The notes: generated by a model not told the origin, from the letters alone. A stretch of 64,000 nucleotides of DNA from Gloeophyllum trabeum ATCC 11539 (GCF_000344685.1 NW_006920422.1:82380-146379), one strand, 5' to 3'. Shown: positions 24,249 to 35,608, counted from the first letter of the stretch. A program made the numbers and translations.

Positions 24249-25071
24249 TCAGCTCTTCTCGTCCCACACCTCGTACGGATCCCGGCGGAGGCTGACGGTG
24301 TACGCGTCGTCGATCGCCGCGCAGAGGTCGTCGAGGTTCGCGAGCGCCTCGAGGAGCGCGGAGAGCGCGGAGAGGTTGTCTGTGCGCGGGGTCAGACGTG
24401 GGAATGGGCTGGAGAGGACGGGGATGGAGGAGGGACACGTACCGTACATCTGGATGCGCACGTGGATGTGGTTCTCGGAGGGGTGCGGGACGCTAGGAGG
24501 GAGTTAGCGTCGTGTTCGGTTAGGATGATGGGCGTGGGGGCGGTGGGGGGTAGAGAGGCGGGGGTATACGGGCTGGATGGGTGTCGCCTGCTCCGACGCG
24601 CGCTCCGCCCCTCTGTCCTCGAATCCCAACCGCGAGACCGCCATTGTCGGAATACGAGCGGCGGACAATAGCCCGACGTCACAACGGCTCCCTTCCAGCC
24701 CAAACTATAGGCACTTTACTCACCTGTATCCACAAAACTCCACTTTCGGGCTACGACAACGACGACGGGAGTCAGTTACGACGGGGGGATGGGAGGATAT
24801 GCGCACTTTTTCATGACCATCCAGCGCAGCGCGTTCCCGACGGTGTGCGACTCGTCGTGGATCTGGAAGGTCGCCGCGGAGAGGTCGGGCGCGGCGCCTT
24901 TCAGCTATCATACGCCATATTCGTTAACATCCACGTTCACATTCAAGCGTTCGAGGTCCAGTTCAGTTCAGTTGTGCGGTAGAAGGGGAACAAGACGAAT
25001 GAGGGAGGATAATAAACAGAGGGTACAAGCCAGGGACTCACGATGCGGATTTTGGGGACGCCTTCGGCCAT
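24249..25071 (-). CDS. RPC19: RNA polymerase I and III common subunit AC19
   Basis: AC19 pairs with AC40 as the alpha-like assembly platform of RNA polymerases I and III. Five exons (25071-25042, 24904-24807, 24750-24724, 24492-24443, 24379-24249) give 111 residues, at the short end for the family because the acidic N-terminal tail is reduced. The core is clear: AATFQIHDESHTVGNALRWM, then VEFCGY, then SVPHPSENHIHVRIQMYDN, then a C-terminal helix ending VSLRRDPYEVWDEKS. Exon 3 is only 27 bases. It is convergent with the F-box gene and divergent from the next plus-strand gene. Confidence 0.93.
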
Positions 25072-25807
25072 GGTCGTGTCACGTACAAAGAGTCTGTGGA
25101 GGTGCAGGCCCGGTCATGGTGCGATCAATTTGCGGTCCCATTATTCGGGGTACAATGAGGGCAGGGATTCCCACGGTTGTGTGGTACGCTGGGAGTTTGG
25201 ACCTCCTTGCAGAGCGAGTTTCGTTTGTTGCTGGTAACATGTAAGCAACTCTGAATTATTTCATTACGCTCGATACAAAGAGTCAGCACATGGAACGAAT
25301 ACAGGAGGGTTGTCCGTGAGGATGCAGGCGCGTATTTGGCCTTGTTTGCGCACATGTAACCGCGGTGGCGCGCAAACAAGGACCAACAACGTGCCTTTGT
25401 CCGCCAAGTCCGTATTGTGCTCTTCGCTCGACAATGCCTGCTCCCGCTACAACACAATGCTTACTCTTCCCTCGCCCGTCTTATTCCCATTCCTGACTTT
25501 TCCTGATTATTGACACCCGAATACGGCTGGGCATTACGAGTTCTCTGCAAGTCCTGCATGCTTATAAGGGCGGGCGGGGCGGTGACAGCCCCCTCACCGC
25601 CCCACCTGCCCCGTCACCTCCAGCCAGCCAGCTTATACCCGTTTTCTTCTTGTTGTTTATCTATCCATCTTTACTAGCACGGACGGCAGGCCCTCGATAC
25701 CCCGGTGGTACTTCTACGCTTAATATCCCATATCCCATTCTCGCATCACCACCCTTCCACACCACACCCACCCTCCAACTCATCCTACGAACGACCGACG
25801 ACACGCA
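25072..25807. promoter_or_regulatory. Divergent intergenic region between RPC19 and the next plus-strand gene
   Basis: About 736 bases between two start codons. Pyrimidine-rich tracts lie directly upstream of 25808. No gene or RNA was recognised inside. Confidence 0.4.
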
Positions 25808-26376
25808 ATGGCATTCTTCACGCCCGCGCACGCCACCCCGCGCCCGACGCTCCCGCCCCTCCGGTCGCTCGACCTGCCCTACCCGCTCGCGCCGCACGCC
25901 TCCACTTCCACTTCCACTTCCTCTAACGACTCGAACGACTTCCAGGTACGCCATGCCCCCTTCCCATCCCTCCTCCTGTGCTACCGATACTAACCAAACC
26001 CGACCCGCAGTCCCCGGACCTGACCCACCCGCTCTTCCACCGCCCGCGCCAGGTCTCCGTCTCCTCCACGACCAGCTCCCGGCTCTCCGCCTCGCCCTCC
26101 CCGCCCCCCACCTCCCCATCCGCGCTCTCCCTCTCCCCGCGCCCGCCCCCGCAACCCCAGCCCCCGAAATTCCGGCTCGTCCCCGCCCCGCTCGCATCCG
26201 CCGACGCCGTGCTCGTCGTCCCGCCCCCCTCCGCCTCGTCGCAGCCCGACCAGCCGCTGCTGCTGGTGGGCGACGCGCTGCGGCACGTGCGCGGGCCCGG
26301 GCGGGAGCTCGCCAAGGGCGCGCGGGTGCACCCGTACAAGATCGTGCGCGAGCGGCGCACGCAGGGGATGGTGTAA
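25808..26376 (+). CDS. Small proline/serine-rich protein of unknown function
   Basis: Two exons (25808-25945, 26011-26376) give 167 residues. I do not recognise the family. The N-terminal two thirds is Pro/Ser/Ala-rich and probably disordered. The C-terminal part is more ordered: KFRLVPAPLASADAVLVVPP, then a block ending ELAKGARVHPYKIVRERR. Support for a real gene is the open frame across a canonical GT-AG intron, a basic conserved-looking C-terminus and a position between clear genes. The function is not inferred. Confidence 0.6.
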
Positions 26377-26708
26377 GCATGCGCGCTCTAACGATCCGGG
26401 CGCAGCGAAACGACGAAATGAAATGATGGACGATTGTATTCCTAGCTGTGGGCCCCGCGCCGCGTATACCTACCTGCTGTATCACCTACTCTCGGCTTAT
26501 CCCCATTTCCTGTTTTACACTTGGGTTTACTTGGTAGAGTACTTACGATTGTATAATGCCTGTAGATCTGTATCGATAGTCATGACCTGACGCATACTCT
26601 GGCATCCATCAGGCCGGAGGGATTCGCGTTCAGACAAATATTTCAGAAGCTTAAGGGCGCTTGGGGGTATATAAAGCCCTCGCATAGACGAGCGACCTTC
26701 AAATTACA
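26377..26708. promoter_or_regulatory. Short intergenic region with a TATA box for the next gene
   Basis: TATATAAAG at 26668-26676 lies about 33 bases upstream of the start codon at 26709. That is close for fungal initiation and suggests a short 5' UTR. The rest is the 3' end of the previous gene. Confidence 0.5.
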
Positions 26709-27308
26709 ATGTCCTCCCCGCAGATCCTGCTCGGCCTGAACCAGACCAAACTGCTCTTCCTCCCCGACGTCGACGCACACGGCGGGCGCGTCGTGCAGGT
26801 CTCCCTCCGCGCAGCAAAGTACGTCCCCTCCCCCTTCCCCGCAGCTTCTCCTCTCACTGGCAGCGCACGCCCCCAGGGAGCCCACCGCAGACGCCCTCGC
26901 GTCCTTCTTCCTCGCCCAGCGCGAGATCAGCGTGCGCCCGTCCTTGCTCTGCAGTTTACCACACCCACAACCCACACCCACACCCACTTGCAGGAGCTCA
27001 TCGCCGCCCTCGCCGCGCAAACCACCAACCTCGCCACCCCCGCAGCGCTCGAGCTCGCCGGGGAGGGGTACGCGCTGCGCGCAGGTGCGCGCCCTTTCCT
27101 GCCGCCCCGCCTCCTTGCTGGTACACTGGCACCCTACCCTGGAGTGTGCACTCACCTTGGTTGCATCGCAGAGTCCAAGCCGTGGCAGCTGGCGCGCGAG
27201 CAGACCCTCGCGCTGGGATGGGGCGCGCAGCGCGTGCGCCTCGCGCCGCTCAAGTGGGCGTTCGTGTTCGAGTGCGACGCCACAGGAAATCGACGCGGTA
27301 GCATGTGA
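26709..27308 (+). CDS. Small protein of unknown function
   Basis: Four exons (26709-26818, 26877-26931, 26994-27084, 27172-27308) give 130 residues. The family was not recognised. Visible stretches are LLGLNQTKLLFLPDVDAHGG, ELIAALAAQTTNLATP and SKPWQLAREQTLALGWG. All introns are GT-AG with consistent phases and the frame stays open across them, which supports a real gene; a TATA box lies just upstream. The last residues (TGNRRGSM) may belong to a different splice form, since another acceptor lies nearby. Confidence 0.55.
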   Translation: MSSPQILLGLNQTKLLFLPDVDAHGGRVVQVSLRAAKYVPSPFPAASPLTGSARPQGAHRRRPRVLLPRPARDQRAPVLALQFTTPTTHTHTHLQELIAALAAQTTNLATPAALELAGEGYALRAGARPFLPPRLLAGTLAPYPGVCTHLGCIAESKPWQLAREQTLALGWGAQRVRLAPLKWAFVFECDATGNRRGSM

Positions 27309-28806
27309 ACTGAGAAGCTCCTGTCCTCCCCAGGCTCCGTCAAGGTCCAACAAGACTGTGACTGTGTACCCGGGGACATGGTCGGACCTCGACGGAGCCT
27401 GCGGAGGATAGGTGTGAGGCCTTGCGTCCGCGGGATGACATGTCACATGCCAGCGCTCCGACCGTAATTTCAACGCGGCTTGTAGTCTCAACTGCCTTCA
27501 AGTTTATCCCCTGCTTAGCTTCTTTATTCTACTGTTCTCGTCTTTTTACGCGCCCTCCCAAACCCTGTCAATATAGTCTACCATGGTATAAACAGCAGGA
27601 GTAGGCACTTGTACAGTAGTAGATGACGGGTGAGCGGACATCCTCCCCGTCGTCTATGCCCAGGAGTGCGGCGGCCGGTGGAGTCGGTCGCAGCCTCCTC
27701 CCCCATGCCCTTATACAACTGTCTACTCCTGATTTGAACACCCAACCCGGAGCTCAGGACGCAAGACTCGTCTTCCCGATCAGTTGCACTGCCAGTCCCC
27801 CGTGCCCCAGGCTGAGCGAGAAGTCTCAGCCGTCCGAGCAAGGTAGCAGCGACGCCCGCTGGTACGTCGGAGAACCCGGACGCGTAAATATCCGTGGGCC
27901 TCCCTCCCTTCTTTCATCCCAATCACGGACACAGCACGGCCACCCCGTGCGTATAGGCGCTTCGTCCTCCACCCCGCACCGGGCGCCATCGCCCATACCC
28001 GCGCGGCGGGGGAGCGGGTGGCAGGTTGGGCGCGGGCGGTTGCCGGCTGTCCTCCGCCTTCCCCATCATTTGGGAAGGGAAACAGATTCGGGATCCGGGC
28101 ACATGCAGACAGGAAACCACCCAAGCTCACCACGCCGACTGGCAGAACGCCACACGACGCTCCTCCGCGCGTCGGGTGCAGGAAGGCGAGAGGCAGGAGA
28201 AGAGAAGACTCGCGGGTGTCGCTGCCCTCTCCTTCTTCCTCCCCCTCCCTCTCCCCGCGCCGCGCAGTCAAGTTCGAGCACTTCTTTAAGCCCCGTCCGG
28301 CGGGTGGGAAGGAAGCCGGTGATAAGGTTAGGGTTCGTTGTGGGATCGGTGCACACTGCGCTCGAGTCTGCGAGTGCGGGTTTGCATGACGATTGTGGTT
28401 CGGTATTGATATTGGATTTCAAACACGCGGCACCAGGCAACAGAACAATGCTGGTACTAGTATTCGGAGCCGACTCTAGATCTGCCACGGGGTGTATATC
28501 GGGCTCTGGAGTTTATCTGAACGATGAACGTCAGGACGAACGTTGCGCAGTCGTTGATGACTTTGTGGCGTCCATGCCACAACGGAGTTTTGTATCGGTG
28601 TCTTTTTCTGTCTCCACAAGGCAACCAACGTTCGCGAGTCAGCCCCTTCCACGAGTAGAGAAAACACTAAATACAGCCATGATGTCACCGAGCTATTCCT
28701 GCCTCAGAGTGAGAGACATCGCCATCTGTCCTCCTCGGCCCCGCCTCTGCTCGGAATCCCATATAAACCCGCAGCACTCTTGTGCACGCACCCACCCCAC
28801 ACCGCG
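27309..28806. other. Intergenic region with a 25-base hairpin and the RNase T2 promoter
   Basis: An inverted repeat at 27324-27348 and 27384-27408 pairs over 25 bases with two mismatches and a 35-base loop. A TATAAA box at 28762-28767 precedes the RNase T2 start by 40 bases. A 395-codon open frame on the plus strand (27623-28810) runs through but has no coding character. No gene is called. Confidence 0.5.
28762..28767 (+). promoter_or_regulatory. TATA box of the RNase T2 gene
   Basis: TATAAA stands 40 bases before the start codon at 28807 and is the only clear TATA element in the last 300 bases of the intergenic region. Confidence 0.5.
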
Positions 28807-30084
28807 ATGAAAGTCCCCGACGCGCTCGTCGCCCCGCTGCTCGTTCCCTTCGCCGGGCTCGCCAACCACTCCCACCCATCGCTCTCGCTCTCTGCCCCCA
28901 TCCCTACTGCAAGCCATCACCACCACCACCACCACCACCACCACCGCGCCAAGACGCACCTGCGCCTCGACCCCGGGTCGACCGTCCACGCCGGCGCGCA
29001 GGCCGACGCGTGCCCCGCCCCGCCCGTGCTCAGCTGCTCCGCCCAGGCCGAGAGCACCAGCGCGTGCTGCGTGAGTGCCAGGTCGTCCCAGCCGATGACA
29101 GGCGGATGTTGCTGACGGACGCATACATAGGTCGTGCGCCCCGGCGGCGTCCTCGTGCACGCGCAGTTCTGGGACGTCGGCTACGGCGTCGCCAACTCGT
29201 GGGGCATCCACGGGCTCTGGTGCGCGCCCCTCGTCCTCTTCCCGGTCCCTCGTGCTTACCCCTCCCTGCTCGCCTCGCAGGCCCGACACCTGCGCGAACC
29301 AGTACTACGAAGACTGCGACCGCGCGCGCGCCTACTCCGCCGGGCAGATCACCAAGGCCCTGCAGGGCAGCAGCGCGGGCGAGGCGCTGTACGAGTACAT
29401 GAGCGCGTACTGGGTCAGCAACGACGAGTCCCCCGCCGCGTTCTGGGCGCACGAGTGGAGCACGCACGGGACGTGGTGAGCTTCCCGCGTGGCGCTGAGG
29501 AGCAGTGACGGCGACGCTGACCACTCGGTGGGCGGATGCAGCGTGAGCACGCTCGAGCCTGCGTGCTTCGCGGACTATCAGACCGCGATGGAGGTCGTGC
29601 CCTACTTCTCGACCGTCGTGGGTCTCTTCAAGCAGCTCGACACGTACAACGCGCTCGCCGCCGCTGGGGTGCGTGCGTTCCCTCCTCTGCCCCCTTAAAC
29701 TCCTCACCCCCGCCGTTCAGATCACCCCCTCGGACACGGACACCTACGCCCTCGCGGACCTGCAGAGCGCAGTCGAAAAAGCGACGGGGTTCGTCCCAGA
29801 CGTGAGCGCTTCCCCCCTCTCCTTCCCCCTCCCTTACTCACGCCCGTGTCTCCCCCCCTCGCCCCTCCCATACCCCCCAAATCCCCGTGGACGGATAGTT
29901 CACCTGCACCGACTCAACGCTCAGCACGGTGATGTACTACCTGAACGCGGAGGGGCCCCTGCAGGACGGCCAGTTCGTGCAGAGCCACGCGAGCCGCGCG
30001 AGCGCGTGTCCCGAGACGGGGATTCGGTATCCTGTTAAGACGGTAGCTGGCGCGGGAGGGGACGACGAGGACGAGGATGAGTAG
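28807..30084 (+). CDS. Ribonuclease T2 with a natural ten-histidine tract
   Basis: RNase T2 enzymes cleave single-stranded RNA in secreted or vacuolar compartments through a 2',3'-cyclic phosphate. Six exons (28807-29070, 29131-29219, 29281-29475, 29542-29668, 29721-29801, 29899-30084) give 313 residues. The two active-site boxes are SWGIHGLWP (His115) and HEWSTHGTC (His175, Glu176, His180). Cysteines for the family disulfides are present (CANQYYEDC and others). The position of the lysine of RNase Rh in box two is threonine (Thr179). The N-terminus is hydrophobic and could be a weak signal peptide. Residues 37-46 are ten consecutive histidines, and the C-terminus is an acidic DDEDEDE tail. 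It is convergent with the J-domain gene. Confidence 0.92.
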
Positions 30085-30509
30085 ATGGGAGGATTAAATG
30101 GGGAGGAGATGGGGAGGAGCAGAGGGAGGCGGAGGGAAGGGCAGGGGAAGGGCAGGGTGATTGTTGTGTATGAATATGAATATGAATAGCATGGCTTTCT
30201 GGGACTTCCATGGCTTGATGTATATGCGTGCACGAGAACCGAGGTACTGCAGGGCAGTGTGTGATGCAGCCGGGGATGTTCGATGAGTTGACGACGGGAC
30301 CATGTATGCACGGAGTACATCGGCGGTGTTCCGCGAGAAGCGGAGGCAGGTGCCGTGACAGCGGGGACACTGGTGAACGTGGAAGTATAAATGGGGGGAG
30401 GGGGGGAGCGTAGAGCAAAGTAGTAGAATAAATATGCGACGTGCCAACGCCAATCAACTCGAGGCCACGCACGATCAACATCCCCGCCGGGTGCGCTTGG
30501 GCACGCACC
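30085..30509. other. Convergent 3' region between RNase T2 and the DNAJC17-like gene
   Basis: About 425 bases holding both 3' UTRs. No gene or RNA was recognised. Confidence 0.5.
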
Positions 30510-31917
30510 TCACGGCCCCTCCCGCGCCTCCTGCTCGCGTATCTGCCTCTCGAGCCGCTCGCGCTCCGCCTGGCGCATCCGCATAAGCGTGATCGACTCG
30601 AAGTCGAGGCCGGGCACCGCGGGCGTTTTGGGGGTCTCGGTGGGCGTTGGCAGGTTGTCGGGCTGTGATGAACGAGAAAAAGGAAGGAACGGAGGTTAGC
30701 AGACGGTGGGGGGAAAGAAGAGAGCGGGCTTACGAATGACGAAGGGAACGACGAGAACGGCGTCGACGGGTCGGCGGGCGGCCGGTCCTGCGGGTTCGCC
30801 GCTTTCTCCCCACCCACCCTCGCGTCCACCGGATCTTTCACCGTCTCCTTCACCTTCTCCCTCTCTCCCCTCCCCTCGCCCTTCACCCCCCCCAGCTCCC
30901 CCTTCTCCTTCAGCCACCCCAAAATGGGCGGCTCCGCGCCCCCCGCCCAGGTAACCTCGATGCCCGCCATCCCGCGCTCCGCCCGCCCGCCCGCGCACAC
31001 CGCCGCGAACGCCCCGCCGATCGTCTTGAACGGCACGAGCGCGCTCGCAAATTTCGGTGGCTTGTCGGGGTGTTTCTTGTTGGGCCTGAGGGAGAGGACG
31101 ATGGAGGAGGCGTCGAGCGGGCCGAAGGGCGCGAGGAGGGCGGCGAGCGCAGTGGGGTTGGTTAGGGACGGGTGCGTGGAGAGCGGGATTTTGAGTTTTA
31201 CGGTGGTGTCGAGGGGCCCTGGTGGGGTATAAATATTCAATCGCAGTCCGCGTGAGTGGGTTGGGACTGTACGCACCCAGCGCCGGCGGCGCCCCCTCTC
31301 CCTCCTCCCGCTCCCGCTCCCTCTCCCTCACCTCCCGTTCCCGCCTCTCCACCTCCCGCGCCCGCTCCTCCCTCATCCGCCGCCCCTCATCCATAATCCG
31401 CTCATTCTCCCTCCACCGCCGCACCTCCTCCTCCTCCTTCTGCACCCTTGCTTTCTTGAACGCACGCTCGCGCGCCTCGAGCTCCTCCACCATGTTTTTT
31501 CGTTTAGTGTCGTACGCGGCGTGGCGCTGCGCGCGCGCGGCGGCGAGGCGGAGGCGCGCGTCGACGGCGAGCCGGCGGAGGGGGTCGAGCAGGAGCTCGT
31601 ACGCCTGCGTGAGCTCGTGGAATTTCTTGGCTGGTTCCCGTGCGCGTCAATACCACTCTCTCCTTTTAATGACAACTACAAGAACGCTTACCTGCATCCG
31701 GTAAATCGGGGTTCTATATATCACCACGCGCACAAATGAGTACGCTGCCGTCGAACGCGCAAGGAGAGAGAAAGCAGTGAAGACAACTCACCCGATCCGG
31801 ATGGACCTTGAGCGATTTCTGGCGGTACGCCTTGCGGATCTCAGCCTCGTTCGCCTCGAGCGGGACGCCGACGAGCTCGTATGGGTTCGTTTCTTCGTCT
31901 GCGGTGGTGGGTGCCAT
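30510..31917 (-). CDS. DNAJC17: J-domain protein with RRM, DNAJC17/Cwf23 type
   Basis: Proteins of this class act with the spliceosome; the J domain stimulates an Hsp70. Five exons (31917-31792, 31713-31692, 31630-31277, 31218-30734, 30662-30510) give 379 residues. The J domain occupies about residues 11-75 with NPYELVGVPLEANEAEIRKA, the HPD triad (HPDR at 39-42) and KKFHELTQAYELLLDPLRRL. A long charged coiled coil (Glu/Arg-rich, about 85-165) follows. An RRM-like domain (VKLKIPLSTHPSLTNPTAL, then SSIVLSLRPNKK, then FASALVPFKTIGGAFAAV) lies at about 170-255. The C-terminus has the ESITLMRMRQAERERLERQI helix seen at the end of this family. Exon 2 is only 22 bases. Confidence 0.88.
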
Positions 31918-32426
31918 GGTGCGTGTAGGTTGTGGATGAGGACTGGATGGAGGTGAAGGGGGGAGGTGGACTGCACAGCCACAGAGGCGCGAGGTTAGGA
32001 GGAGGGCAAACAGGGGTCAACAACGTTTTGATGGCGACTTCGGGACGGGTTGAGATTCAAGTTTCTACAGTATTCGCCAACTGGGCTGCTTGGTCGGGTA
32101 GTATACGTATTATCCTAGCTAGGACCATTTCTTTAGAAATAATGCGAGGCATCGACACTGGCAGTAGGTCCTCCTCGACGCACAGGCGTCAAGTAATAGC
32201 ATGCACGTAATCCGCCCATCGTAAGCGTGCAGATGTCTGCCCAGCCACCCGGCGGGCAGGGGCGCTCCCGAAGGGACACTTGCAGGCCAATGGACGCGGC
32301 CCGTTATTACGCTGCCATGCATCGTTGCCTGGGAGGACGTCCTCCCGGGAAGCAGATGTCGACGCTGGCAGGTGGGGCGTATAAAAGCTCGCGGAGGGGG
32401 GGGGTTAGGGTGCCCTTGAGTAAATT
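31918..32426. promoter_or_regulatory. Divergent promoter between the DNAJC17-like and RTA1-like genes
   Basis: About 510 bases between start codons. TATAAAA at 32380-32386 lies about 40 bases upstream of the RTA1-like start and is well placed as its TATA box. Confidence 0.55.
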
Positions 32427-33918
32427 ATGTCTGCTACTGCTACTACTCCGCTAAGTGAGTCTGTCATTCAAGTTTTTTATATTCTTGTCTTGGATAATAT
32501 GGCCAACCGCTAACTGGATTTGAATATCCCTAGTCCCTACTTACACACCGAGCACAACCGCCGGCCTCTCCCCCGCGGAGATCGACTATGTCTCGTCCTA
32601 CCACTACGTCCCCACGCAATGGATCTGCATCCTCTTCGTCGTTCTCTTCTCCATCTCCTTCGGTACGCCCCTTCCCCCCTTGTTTTCTCTTCCCACGCTC
32701 GAATTTACTAGCAACTAACATCCTCGTCTGATATTATACAGTCCTGCACGTCGCCCAGGCACTCTACTATCGCATGTGGTGGCTCTTCATCACCGTCATC
32801 CCCGGCACCGCAGGCGAAGTGATCGGCTGGGCCGGGCGCCTCTGGTCGTTCTACAACCTGCTCAACCAGGTGCCCTTCAAGATGCAGTACGCGTTCCTAG
32901 CCAACCCCACGTCCTTTTATATCTGAGGGCTGACCAAATGGCTGCTTCTTGGATAGACTGGTCTCGCTGGTGATCGCCCCGACCCCGCTCCTCGCAGCCG
33001 TCTTCGTCCTCCTGGGCAGGCTCATCGCGCGGCTGGGGCCGCAGTACAGCCGGCTGCCCCCGCGGTGGTGTACGTCCCTCCCCCTTCCGCCTTCTCCGTT
33101 CTTTATTCACTCCTTTCTTCCACCCAGACACAATTGTCTTCGTTTCCTGCGTGAGCCCCCTCCCCACCTCGCAGGGACTTAATGGATGCTGATGTAACGC
33201 GGCGTGTCTGAACAGGACGTGATCTCCCTCCTCCTCCAAGCGGCGGGCGGCGCGCGCGCCGCGTCGGCGTACAGCATCGAGTCCATCCACCAAGTACGCC
33301 CCTTTCAATCCTCCTTCTCGCTTCCCCTTCCTGACCTTACTACTGTAGGGCAGCAACATCCTCCTCGCGGGTATCGCTTTCCAACTAGGTACATTATCCC
33401 CTTTTCCCGTCCTTCCCTCCACTGACCTGCGATACCGATAACCAGGCGCGATGTCCATCTTCCTCCTCCTCGCCACCGAATTCGGGCTCAACTACCTCCT
33501 CGCGCGCCCCGTCCGCCACACCTCCACCAAGCGCGGGGCGCTCGACGCGCGGCTCGCGTGGTTAGCGGTGGGGGTTGGGCTGAGTACGCTCTTTTTATAC
33601 GTGCGGTACGTCCCTGTCTTGTCCATTTTTTCCTTGCGGGGTACGGTGCTGAACGCGCGGGGCAGGGCGATCTACAGGACGATCGAGCTCGCGGACGGGT
33701 GGCTCGGCCATGTGATTCGCGTGCAAGCGTACTTTGGTTCGTTCTCTCCTCCCCAACATTACTTAGCTGAACGCCGCAACGCAGACGGGATGGACGGCGC
33801 GATGGTCGTGCTGGCGGTGTGGACGCTCAATTTCCTGCACCCAGGGTTCCTGCTCCGTGAGCCCGTGGATGCGAAGGGGTGGGACGGGGAGAAGGGAGTT
33901 GGGGTGACGAAGGCGTGA
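32427..33918 (+). CDS. RTA1-like seven-helix membrane protein (copy A)
   Basis: RTA1/Rsb1-type proteins are fungal seven-transmembrane proteins tied to resistance to lipids and drugs and to sphingoid-base release. Ten exons (32427-32454, 32534-32662, 32742-32886, 32957-33069, 33128-33150, 33216-33293, 33349-33388, 33446-33605, 33666-33736, 33785-33918) give 306 residues. Family landmarks are YHYVPTQWICILFVVLF, EVIGWAGRLWS, then IAPTPLLAAVFVLLGRLI, FQLGAMSIFLLLATEFG, AIYRTIELADGW and NFLHPGFLLREP. Exon 5 has only 23 bases. A paralogue with the same intron pattern lies at 55568-57051 on the other strand. The substrate is unknown. Confidence 0.9.
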
Positions 33919-34976
33919 GCTTTCGTTCGTGGTGCGGGATGGGTCTTTCAGTTCGGACAGGAGCTGCCGGGTATTCCTCTCCCCAGCGCTCAGACTCAGT
34001 GGCTCGGATCGTTGGATATATGCATGTGGCCTTCTTTTTAGCTCCAGATTTACCTCGGATTCAGGCATTGGCTCCTTCACTCATTTGGACTCAATTCCTC
34101 AATACACATCTGCGAGTAAGTACTTAGCCATGTCCCATCCTATGCAAGTGCTGTGAACGATCAGTACTTAGTACTCAGTGCGACACACCCCGCATCGAAG
34201 ATATGTAAGTCGCGGACGCACTTGCGCAGGGTATGCGAGTATAGTGCATGGGCTGCCGTGGATCCGCATTGGAGAGATTCGAAATCTCCGCGATCCTCGC
34301 ACGGCTAGCAGTCGTAGTAAGAATCGCTGAGATCCTAGGCATCGATGGGAGAGCGTGCATTGCGCCGCAAAGCAAACCCTGCAGATGGAAGTACGTGCAG
34401 AAGCAGTACGAAGCACCTACCATTACCTGCCCCCATGAGCGGGAAGGAGCCATCCGTCATCCTTTCCACAGTCCCAAGAGCCCTGTCCCTTGCGACCAGT
34501 CGTGATACAGTACACAGGGACAGCAGCAGTGCATTCCGATTATGGTATTTATTGTCCCCGCGGTAGCCCTGCACATTTCTCTAGGAATTTATTGGCATTC
34601 TGGTGAATTTACTTCCATTTTCCCTCTACCTTCTACTCGCCACTGTATTTACATGATTTACCCGCATTTTATAACATATTTCCTTCTATTTCCTGTTCTC
34701 CCGCCCCTCCCGCCCCCCCGCACCCCCGTCGCCTGCACGCCCGTTGCCCACACACCCTACTGAGACAGTGCGACACCACATTGCAATCTCTGTGGCATGC
34801 TGTTAGTGCCGTCTCATAATATAGGGGAAGAACCCACCAAGAATCGACGACACCAGCATCAGTGCTGTCATCCTTCGTCCTCCGTTTCGACGGCCGCAGC
34901 TTGCCCTCCTTTGCAAGTGTGCATTTCTATAGAGTAGTTATATCAGATGAGTAATATGACCGGTTGTTGGACGCAC
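33919..34976. other. 3' flank of the RTA1-like gene and start of the repeat island
   Basis: No gene was recognised. A short palindrome GAGATTCGAAATCTC lies at about 34271. The sequence becomes AT-rich with C-runs at about 34700-34740. Confidence 0.4.
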
Positions 34977-35608
34977 CTATGCCTTGGCAGGTTGGTCCCC
35001 TTCATCCGGTACATCTTCAACATCAGGACGGGGAGTGGCGGGTATATTCAAACCGGCAGCCTGAGAGCCTGGAGTCCCTCCGGCCTCTCCAGACAGCCCT
35101 TCCCGAGAATCATCCATCTCGATGTCCATAGGAGCAACATCATCTTGTTCAGGGCCACGAGTAGCAGATGCAGCGGAACCGCCAGCAGCGCAGGGGTCCC
35201 GAAAGTTACCTGAGCGCACCGGGATAGATGCAGTACTTACGGCTGTACCAGAAGGGACTGATGGTGGTCTGCTTCTGGGCGGCTATGGGCCAATCATCTT
35301 ATTGTTAGACGATAGATGCTAAACAGAATCCGGTGACATACTGATGCCTGCTGGCTCGAGTGCTTCCGCCTTTTGGCAGGCGGAAGTTGCTGACTCGGCT
35401 CAGCATCTTGTCTGGTAGATGTCTCCGGTATATGTTTTGCAAGAAGGCGGCTTATCTGGTGACCTTGCGCCGATTTGCGGAACAGAGCGTGTCGCCAGAA
35501 CATCTTCTCTGATACGAGTCCCTTGCTCCCCTTGCAGCCTTCTTGACAGCCAAATATGCGCCCAGATTTATCGGTAGTGCCATTGCCATGTTTACCAGAG
35601 CCAGCCAT
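34977..35608 (-). pseudogene. Probable N-terminal remnant of a CACTA-type Tnp2 transposase gene
   Basis: From the ATG at 35608 the frame reads MAGSGKHGNGTTDKSGRIFG, followed by C-x3-C ... VSEKMFWRHALFRKS. A cysteine pair followed by VS-x(2-4)-W/L-x-RH is typical of the N-terminus of basidiomycete Tnp2-type transposases. Further exons rich in Pro, Glu and Asp run down to a stop at 34977, but the splice phases between them are not secure. No catalytic transposase domain follows. It is probably a broken copy cut by repeats; an unrelated cysteine-motif protein is the alternative. Confidence 0.4.

Noticed and set aside
27623..28810. 395-codon open frame on the plus strand
   Set aside because: It has no recognisable domain and runs into the RNase T2 promoter and start. 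Its composition is what GC-rich noncoding DNA gives when stops are rare.
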